Below, in pieces: positions 1 to 4,935 of a stretch of 9,431 bases of DNA. The DNA is from an uncultured Eubacteriales bacterium. Its GTDB lineage: Bacteria > Bacillota > Clostridia > Christensenellales > Aristaeellaceae. Location: the NCBI GenBank assembly GCA_902796115.1, contig CADBNX010000157.1, positions 1 to 9,431 on the forward strand, read 5' to 3'. The position numbers and the translations under genes are program-made. Below the pieces are notes generated by a model, which had not been told where the DNA came from, did not search any database, and worked only from the letters and a program-made list of their open reading frames with translations. Within the stretch, counting starts at the first letter, position 1, and the number at the start of each line of letters is the position of its first letter.

Positions 1-453
1 AGGAGTTTCTTCCAGGGAGTGCAGCCTGTCAAGGCTTTCCTTCAGCGCACGGCACTGACGCGGGTAGGTTTCCTCCAGCGCGGGAAGATACCCGGACATC
101 GCGCTCATCGCGGCGCGCGCCGCGGCGGAGCGGTCGTCCCGCGCCTGATCCTCGGCTTTGTAATAGGCCAGAAGCAGGTTCATATCCGCACAGTAAAAGG
201 TCATTCTTGTCTGTATCCAGGCGCGCTTTTTGATAGGATGCACCGGGCAGTTGTCTTCGCCGGCATCGCCTGTCATTGTATACAGGCTGCCCAAAAGCGC
301 GCTGAGAAAGGTCATGTCATGGCTCAGCGTCAGGCGGCCTACGGCGCCGTAGCGCTCATGGAGGGCACGGCACAGGCCACAGTAATGCGCCTTCCAGCGC
401 GCGAGCTGCTCTTCCGTCAGCGAACCGGGATCGACCGTGATGTATCCGAACAG
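1..453 (-). CDS. DUF5685 family protein (3' end missing, probable CTG start)
   Basis: This gene is open to the left edge, leaving 151 codons of N-terminal sequence; the family is usually nearly twice that length. The translation starts (L/M)FGYITVD and carries HYCGLC (residues 24-28), LTLSHDMTFL (41-50), CPVHPIKK (69-76) and ADMNLLLAYYK (89-99). This order and spacing match what I know of DUF5685 proteins, which begin MFGY. The Cys pair C25/C28 with C69, C88 and acidic D90, D102, D106 and D107 could bind metal, but the family has no established function to my knowledge. No signal peptide or membrane segment is visible in this part. The codon at the family's Met position is CTG (453-451), preceded by AGGAGG at 469-464. 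An in-frame ATG at 504-502 would add 17 residues (MLPWFSWYNKAAGGVEA), but it has no ribosome binding site and lies upstream of a TATAAT box. Its neighbour yitT lies 74 bp upstream on the same strand. Confidence 0.72.
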   Translation of the reverse strand, partial: MFGYITVDPGSLTEEQLARWKAHYCGLCRALHERYGAVGRLTLSHDMTFLSALLGSLYTMTGDAGEDNCPVHPIKKRAWIQTRMTFYCADMNLLLAYYKAEDQARDDRSAAARAAMSAMSGYLPALEETYPRQCRALKESLDRLHSLEETP

Positions 454-463
454 AGCTTCAACA

Positions 464-469
464 CCTCCT
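464..469 (-). promoter_or_regulatory. Ribosome binding site deciding the CTG start
   Basis: AGGAGG on the minus strand lies 10 nt before the CTG at 453-451. The only closer standard start, TTG at 461-459, is out of frame with the conserved protein. This supports CTG as the translation start. Confidence 0.55.
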
Positions 470-477
470 GCAGCCTT

Positions 478-507
478 ATTATACCATGAAAACCATGGAA
501 GCATGAA
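478..507 (-). promoter_or_regulatory. Candidate promoter of the DUF5685 gene
   Basis: A perfect TATAAT lies at 483-478 on the minus strand. The -35 region is weak (TTCATG at 507-502, 18 bp spacer, 3 of 6 matches to TTGACA). Transcription would begin near 471, leaving a leader of only about 18 nt with AGGAGG close to its 5' end. A small inverted repeat, CCATG-GTTTT-CATGG (498-484), lies in the spacer and could be an operator or chance. Readthrough from yitT is also possible. Confidence 0.4.
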
Positions 508-527
508 GAAAACACACAAAAAATACG

Positions 528-1412
528 TCAGCGGATCCGTTTGAAATTGCCCATGGTTTCGCTGACCAGCGTGGCTGTGGCAAAGGTATCCGGATATCGG
601 CGCAGGATCTGCTCCATCTGCGGCATCTGGTGCTTGTTGACGACACAGATCAGCAGGGTTTTGTCCTGATGGGAGAAACCGCCCGTCGCACGGAGTATGG
701 TGGTGGAATGATGCAGCTCCTCCACAACGGCCCGGGTGATTTCATCCGGGTGCGCCGTGATCATTTCGACGCGGATGGCCTGCTTTCCGCCGGCGAGGAT
801 GCGGTCGCTGACCATGGTGGTGATCAGACAGTATACGATGCACAGCGCGACCGGCTCGATCTGATAATCATATACAAAATAGGACAGCATCGCGACCGCG
901 GCGTTGAGCGCGAAGATGACGTGGCTCAGGGAATAGGCCGGGTTCTTTTTATGGACAAAGGCGGCTACGAAATCCGTTCCGCCCGTACTGCCGCCGGCGT
1001 GGAACACAGTGCCGTAAATGAAACCGTTCACCGCGCCGGCAATGACCGGCGCGAGCAGGGTGCTGCGCCCGTCCTGCGTGTGATAGACGAAGCGGCTCAG
1101 ATCGGGATACGTCTGCAGGAACAGCAGCGTGCCTGCAAAAACCAGCGCGAAGAGCAGCGTGCGCAGGGCAAAGGAGCGGTTGACAAACAGCGCGCACAGC
1201 AGCGCCAGCGGGATATTCACGATCAGGGAAAAATAACCGACGCTGAAGTGAAACAGGTACTGCACCATGGTCGCGAGGCCGTTGAGCCCCGCCGGAGCGA
1301 ACGCGTTGGGCAGAATGAACAGCGCGTAATTGAACGCCATGACGGCGGCTGCGAGAATCAGGGTCAGGAATTCAACGGCGATCCTTCTTCGGGAAGGGGT
1401 CAGATTTCGCAT
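528..1412 (-). CDS. YitT/DUF161 family membrane protein with DUF2179 domain
   Basis: A complete protein of 294 residues, the usual length for YitT-family proteins. The N-terminal two thirds hold about six hydrophobic segments (roughly 12-32, 60-78, 84-100, 118-137, 163-181 and 185-205), so it sits in the cytoplasmic membrane. The family signature GGSTGGTD is at 140-147, in the loop after a membrane segment. The soluble C-terminal part, about 213-292, matches DUF2179, including TTILRATGGF (237-246) and the final SETMGNFKR. The transport or signalling role of this family is not established, so I give no substrate and no symbol: Firmicutes carry several paralogues. The ATG at 1412-1410 is preceded by GGAG at 1426-1423, 10 nt away; another ATG at 1422 is out of frame. 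It is divergent from the three-gene plus-strand operon and has its own strong promoter. No convincing terminator follows it: the T6 run just past the stop codon has no GC stem in front of it. Confidence 0.9.
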   Translation of the reverse strand: MRNLTPSRRRIAVEFLTLILAAAVMAFNYALFILPNAFAPAGLNGLATMVQYLFHFSVGYFSLIVNIPLALLCALFVNRSFALRTLLFALVFAGTLLFLQTYPDLSRFVYHTQDGRSTLLAPVIAGAVNGFIYGTVFHAGGSTGGTDFVAAFVHKKNPAYSLSHVIFALNAAVAMLSYFVYDYQIEPVALCIVYCLITTMVSDRILAGGKQAIRVEMITAHPDEITRAVVEELHHSTTILRATGGFSHQDKTLLICVVNKHQMPQMEQILRRYPDTFATATLVSETMGNFKRIR

Positions 1413-1453
1413 GGTTTACCATCTCCGTAAAATGAGGATCCGGAAAGTTCGCG

Positions 1454-1493
1454 GGCTTTGAAACATCCGCCGCGGCCGCGGCGCACAAAAGCC
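1454..1493. repeat. Nested inverted repeat in the yitT leader
   Basis: A perfect 16-bp palindrome, CGCCGCGGCCGCGGCG, lies at 1468-1483. Around it is a second inverted repeat, GGCTTT (1454-1459) with AAAGCC (1488-1493), with unpaired stretches of 8 and 4 nt between the two. On the minus strand this sits right at the predicted 5' end of the yitT transcript. It could be a 5' stabilising RNA structure, part of a control leader, or a protein-binding site. No T run follows it, so a simple terminator is unlikely. Confidence 0.6.
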
Positions 1494-1500
1494 TTTCCTT

Positions 1501-1529
1501 ATCATAGCCACCCAAAGGAGGAATGTCAA
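1501..1529 (-). promoter_or_regulatory. Sigma-A type promoter of the yitT-family gene
   Basis: On the minus strand, TTGACA (1529-1524, perfect consensus) is followed after exactly 17 bp by TATGAT (1506-1501, 5 of 6). The predicted start is near 1494, giving a leader of about 80 nt to the ATG at 1412. This is the best promoter match in the window. Confidence 0.8.
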
Positions 1530-1553
1530 CCGACACGGAAGCGGATAACAGGA

Positions 1554-1579
1554 AATTCCGGAATTATTCCGTTTTTTTT
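1554..1579 (+). promoter_or_regulatory. Palindrome plus T8 run upstream of the operon promoter
   Basis: AATTCCGGAATT (1554-1565) is a perfect 12-bp palindrome. It overlaps a short stem, CGGAA-TTA-TTCCG (1559-1571), followed at once by eight T residues (1572-1579). This has terminator form but the stem is only 5 bp, and no plus-strand gene lies upstream to be terminated. Because it sits just before the candidate -35 box at 1583, an operator or an upstream AT-rich promoter element is as likely. Confidence 0.35.
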
Positions 1580-1582
1580 GCG

Positions 1583-1611
1583 TTGCGCACAGGCGGCTGA
1601 CGGGGTAAAAT
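1583..1611 (+). promoter_or_regulatory. Candidate promoter of the three-gene operon
   Basis: TTGCGC (1583-1588, 3 of 6) and TAAAAT (1606-1611, 5 of 6) are separated by 17 bp. The start would fall near 1618, giving a leader of about 69 nt before the ATG at 1687. A weak -35 box with a good -10 box suggests dependence on an activator, but no regulator gene is in the window. Confidence 0.45.
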
Positions 1612-1668
1612 AGAAACAGGGATCGGAAAGAAAGCAGCCAATGCCCTTTCCGTGACGCGCCGATGAAC

Positions 1669-1675
1669 AGGAGGT
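1669..1675 (+). promoter_or_regulatory. Ribosome binding site that sets the DUF5107 gene start
   Basis: AGGAGGT lies 11 nt before the ATG at 1687. A longer in-frame reading from the ATG at 1663 would place this site inside the coding sequence and has no site of its own, so 1687 is preferred. Confidence 0.7.
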
Positions 1676-1686
1676 CTGAAAACAGT

Positions 1687-4600
1687 ATGAAGGTTACCGT
1701 GACGGATGAAATCAGGACGATGCCGTGCTATCGGGCGATGCCCGCGCAGGAATTGCCGATGTTTGCGGAGAACCGGGTGCACCAGCGTTCCAGCGGCAAT
1801 CCGTATCCGAATAAAGTGGTGGTGCAGGCGGACCGGAGCCATCGTGAGGAAGGGCGTTTCCGGATCATTACGCTTGAGAACGAATACCTGAAGATCGAAA
1901 TCATGCCGGAGCTGGGCGGCCGGATCCTGGGTGCGGCCGACAAGCGCACGGGATATGATTTCTTTTACCGTCAGCATGTGATCAAGCCGGCACTGATCGG
2001 ACTGCTCGGCAACTGGATTTCGGGCGGGATCGAGTTCAACTGGCCCTGCCACCACCGCCCCAGCACCTTCATGCCCGTCGATGTGCGCGTGGAAGAGGAG
2101 ACGAACGGCGCAGTCACGGTGTGGCTGAGCGAAAACGAACCGCTGGACCGGATGAAGGGCATGGTCGGAGTGCGTCTGGCTCCGGGGGAAGCGCGCTTTG
2201 ACACCCGGATGAAAGTATACAACGGGACCGCGGAAAGGCACTCTTTCCTGTGGTGGGAAAACGCGGCGGTGCCCGTGCACGAGGATTACCGCCTCATTTT
2301 TCCGCCGGACGTGCGTTATGTGCAGTTCCATTACCGGAAAAACGTCACTTCCTACCCCGTCGCGAGCGGCGTGTACAACGGCATCCGCTTCGGAGAGGGG
2401 ACGGATATCTCCCGGCACGGGAATACCCGCAATCCCACCTCGTTTTTCTGCGCGGAAACGGAGTATGATTATTTCGGCGGCTATGACGAAAGGAAAAACT
2501 GCGGCGTCATCCACACGGCGCCGCGCACGGTGAGCGTGGGAAAGAAGATGTTCACCTGGGCATACGGACAATTGGCCCGTTCCTGGGAAAAGGCGCTGAC
2601 AGATACGGACGGTGCTTACGCGGAACTGATGGCGTCGAGCTATTCTCTGAACCAGCCGGATTTCGCGTGGCTGATGCCCTATGAGGGAAGAAGCTTCCAT
2701 CAGATGTGGTATCCGGTGGGGAACATCGGCGCGCCGAAATGCGCCTGCGTGGAGGCAGCGCTGAGTTGGGAAGGAAGAGAAATGCGGCTGCAGGCCTCCG
2801 TGCCGCTGAAAAACTGCAGTATCCTTGTGAACGGACAGGCGCGTAAACTGGACGCTTCGCCGGACCGGATCCTGCTTCTGCCCATGGAGGAGGAGATCCG
2901 GGAAATCGAGCTGGTTGACGCGGCCGGGCGCACCCTGATGCGCTACCGGAAACCCACTGCCGTGAGCGCGCCCATGCCGGATACGATTCCGGACAATCCG
3001 CCTCCCTGCACGCTGAAAACCGCACAGGAGAACTACCTGACGGGCGTGCACGCCCTGCAGTACCGCGATCCCGCGGCGCGGCCGGACGCCTGGTGGAAGG
3101 AGGCGCTCAAGCGCGATCCCGACCACGCGCCGAGCCTGACCGCGCTGGCGGAGTGGGAACTGAATCATTTCCGTGCGGACGAGGCATACCGATATGCCAT
3201 GCGCGCCTGGAAAGCCGTGACCGTGCGCAATTTCCATCCGGAGAGCGGTCATCTGCAGTACCTGATCGGGCGGATCCTGGAGGCGCAGGGCCGGGATGGG
3301 GAAGCCTGGAAGTGGCATATGCAGGCCGCATGGGCGCAGGACGCGCGCAGCCGGGCACTGACCCGCGCCGCCATGATCAGGGGCCGCACGGGAAACCGCG
3401 CGGAAATGGCTGAACTGGCGGAGGAAGCGCTTGCGGAATACCCAGGCAATGAAACGGCGCTGGCCCTGCTTGCGATCGCAAAACGCGGCAATGATCCGAC
3501 GGGCAGCGAGGAGGCGCTGAAGAAGCTTGAAAAGCAGGACTGCCTGTATCCGATGGCGCGTCTTTTGCGCCTCGGCTGCACACAGGCGCTCTATGACTCC
3601 TTCCTTTCCGACGCCTGCCAGACGGCGCTGGATCTGGCGTCGGAGCTGGTGTCCTGCGGGGAAAGAGAGCTCGCGGCGGCGCTTCTGGCCGGGCTGAAGC
3701 ATAAAACGGCGCAGACGGAATACGTGCGGGCGTACCTGACCGGGGACGGCGAGGCGCTGCGGGCGGCCGCGGAGCTTGATACCGGCATCGCGTATCCGGT
3801 GCGCGCGATCGAACGCGACGCACTGAGCGACGCCGTGCGGAAAGACCCGGAGGACCGGAAGGCGCGGGAGCTGCTCGGCTGTCTGGAATACCATTTCGGG
3901 AACTGGGAGAAGGCAGCGGCGCTCTGGCAAGGCGCGGCCTCGCAGAAAGGCGCCTCCTACCGCGTGTACCGCAACCTGGCCGTAGCCTGCTACAGCCATC
4001 TGAATCGGCGGAAGGAGGCTGCCGGATACCTGGATGAGGCGCTGAGGAGAAACCCGCATGACGAGCAGCTGCTGTACGAAAAGGCGCTGGTGCTGTTCCG
4101 GACCGGAGAAGGACCGGAAGCCGTCCTCGCCATGCTGGACGGGGAAAAACCGACCCGGGACGACCTGATCCTGGAAAAAATCCGCGCCCTGAATCTTGCA
4201 GGCTGTTATGAGGAAGCGCTCGCGGCACTGGCGGCACATGATTTCATTCCCTGCGAGGGCGGGGAGCACGCGGTGGCGGAGCAGTATATTTTTGCCTGCC
4301 ACGCGCTTGGGCGCCGGGCGCTGCGGGAAGGAAAGGCGGAAGACGCGCTGCGGTTCTTCCGGGACGCGCAGCATCTGCCGGATCATCTGGGAGCCGGGCT
4401 GTGGAACGAAGTGCTGCTTGTGCCGCACCGGTATTACGAAGCGCTGTGCCTTTCCGCGCTCGGCCGGGATAAAGAGGCGGAGGAAGCGCTGGTGTGGATC
4501 TGCTCCTTCCGGCAGGACTACTTTACGGATATGCATCTGCCGGAGCTTCCGTGCTGGCAGGCGCTGGCACTGAAAGCGCGCCGTCTTGATGCCCCGGCAC

Positions 4601-4857
4601 AGGAAATGCTCGCCGCGCACCGCCGCAGATGGGCGCAGGCGGAGCAGATCACGGACCCGGGCAGTTTCAAAACCACGCCGTTCTTCATCAGCTATATGGA
4701 GGACGCGGCCGCGCAGCGCCGGGCCGCATGCCGCTGGCAGCAGGCCATGACCGCGTTTGCGGCGGGGGATACGGCAGAAGCGGAACGGCTTGCCGGGGAA
4801 GCGGCGGCGCTGGATCCGACGCATCTGTACGCGGGACTGATGCGGCGGGCGGAATAG
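1687..4857 (+). CDS. DUF5107 domain protein with long TPR-like C-terminal half
   Basis: A protein of 1056 residues without signal peptide or membrane segment, so probably cytoplasmic. The first part (about 40-345) matches DUF5107, a galactose-mutarotase-like beta-sandwich: PELGGRI at 74-80, GNWISGGIEFNWPCHH at 108-123, WWENAA at 189-194, and FTWAYGQLARSWEKALTD at 289-306 followed by DGAYAEL. Residues E116, H122 and H123 in the GIEFNWP stretch are candidate active-site or sugar-binding residues; that is inference. A linker beta region (about 350-425) leads into a helical, repeat-rich half (about 445-1056). TPR-like helix pairs are visible there, for example near 468-510, 725-795 and 1010-1045, the last one ending in ALDPTHLYAGLM. 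DUF5107 joined to TPR is a known arrangement, and I know of no firmly established reaction for it. It is the first gene of the likely operon, 78 bp before the glycosidase-like gene, which suggests carbohydrate work. It contains no TTA, CTA or TCA codon. Confidence 0.85.
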   Translation: MKVTVTDEIRTMPCYRAMPAQELPMFAENRVHQRSSGNPYPNKVVVQADRSHREEGRFRIITLENEYLKIEIMPELGGRILGAADKRTGYDFFYRQHVIKPALIGLLGNWISGGIEFNWPCHHRPSTFMPVDVRVEEETNGAVTVWLSENEPLDRMKGMVGVRLAPGEARFDTRMKVYNGTAERHSFLWWENAAVPVHEDYRLIFPPDVRYVQFHYRKNVTSYPVASGVYNGIRFGEGTDISRHGNTRNPTSFFCAETEYDYFGGYDERKNCGVIHTAPRTVSVGKKMFTWAYGQLARSWEKALTDTDGAYAELMASSYSLNQPDFAWLMPYEGRSFHQMWYPVGNIGAPKCACVEAALSWEGREMRLQASVPLKNCSILVNGQARKLDASPDRILLLPMEEEIREIELVDAAGRTLMRYRKPTAVSAPMPDTIPDNPPPCTLKTAQENYLTGVHALQYRDPAARPDAWWKEALKRDPDHAPSLTALAEWELNHFRADEAYRYAMRAWKAVTVRNFHPESGHLQYLIGRILEAQGRDGEAWKWHMQAAWAQDARSRALTRAAMIRGRTGNRAEMAELAEEALAEYPGNETALALLAIAKRGNDPTGSEEALKKLEKQDCLYPMARLLRLGCTQALYDSFLSDACQTALDLASELVSCGERELAAALLAGLKHKTAQTEYVRAYLTGDGEALRAAAELDTGIAYPVRAIERDALSDAVRKDPEDRKARELLGCLEYHFGNWEKAAALWQGAASQKGASYRVYRNLAVACYSHLNRRKEAAGYLDEALRRNPHDEQLLYEKALVLFRTGEGPEAVLAMLDGEKPTRDDLILEKIRALNLAGCYEEALAALAAHDFIPCEGGEHAVAEQYIFACHALGRRALREGKAEDALRFFRDAQHLPDHLGAGLWNEVLLVPHRYYEALCLSALGRDKEAEEALVWICSFRQDYFTDMHLPELPCWQALALKARRLDAPAQEMLAAHRRRWAQAEQITDPGSFKTTPFFISYMEDAAAQRRAACRWQQAMTAFAAGDTAEAERLAGEAAALDPTHLYAGLMRRAE

Positions 4858-4921
4858 ACCCTTCATTCCCGAGGAACGGCATCACGGTCGGTGCTGTCCC
4901 TTTGCGGAAAACAGACAAAAC

Positions 4922-4927
4922 GGGAGG
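4922..4927 (+). promoter_or_regulatory. Ribosome binding site that sets the glycosidase-like gene start
   Basis: GGGAGG lies 8 nt before the ATG at 4936, an ideal distance. An in-frame GTG at 4891 would add 15 residues and put this site inside the gene, so it is not favoured. Confidence 0.75.
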
Positions 4928-4935
4928 CTGCGGCG

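Noticed and set aside
19..489. Plus-strand reading frame opposite the DUF5685 gene
   Set aside because: The minus-strand frame carries the family motifs; the plus-strand translation shows none.
484..498. CCATG-GTTTT-CATGG hairpin as a terminator for the yitT-family gene
   Set aside because: The stem is only 5 bp and no T run follows on the minus strand.
502..504. In-frame ATG as start of the DUF5685 gene
   Set aside because: It has no ribosome binding site, lies upstream of the TATAAT box and would add 17 residues before the conserved FGYI start. It cannot be fully excluded if readthrough from yitT supplies the message.
630..1430. Plus-strand reading frame opposite the yitT-family gene
   Set aside because: It is the codon-register mirror of a clear membrane protein gene, with a charged low-complexity translation.
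1540..1550. Eleven bases identical to part of the E. coli lac operator (AGCGGATAACA)
   Set aside because: The other half of the operator is missing, no LacI-type gene is in the window, and LacI-family sites vary between species. Treated as coincidence.
1564..4866. Antisense open reading frame of 1100 codons opposite the DUF5107 gene
   Set aside because: It is in exact codon register with the real gene, is rich in Arg, His, Pro and Gln, and matches no family I recognise. It exists only because the sense gene lacks TTA, CTA and TCA codons.
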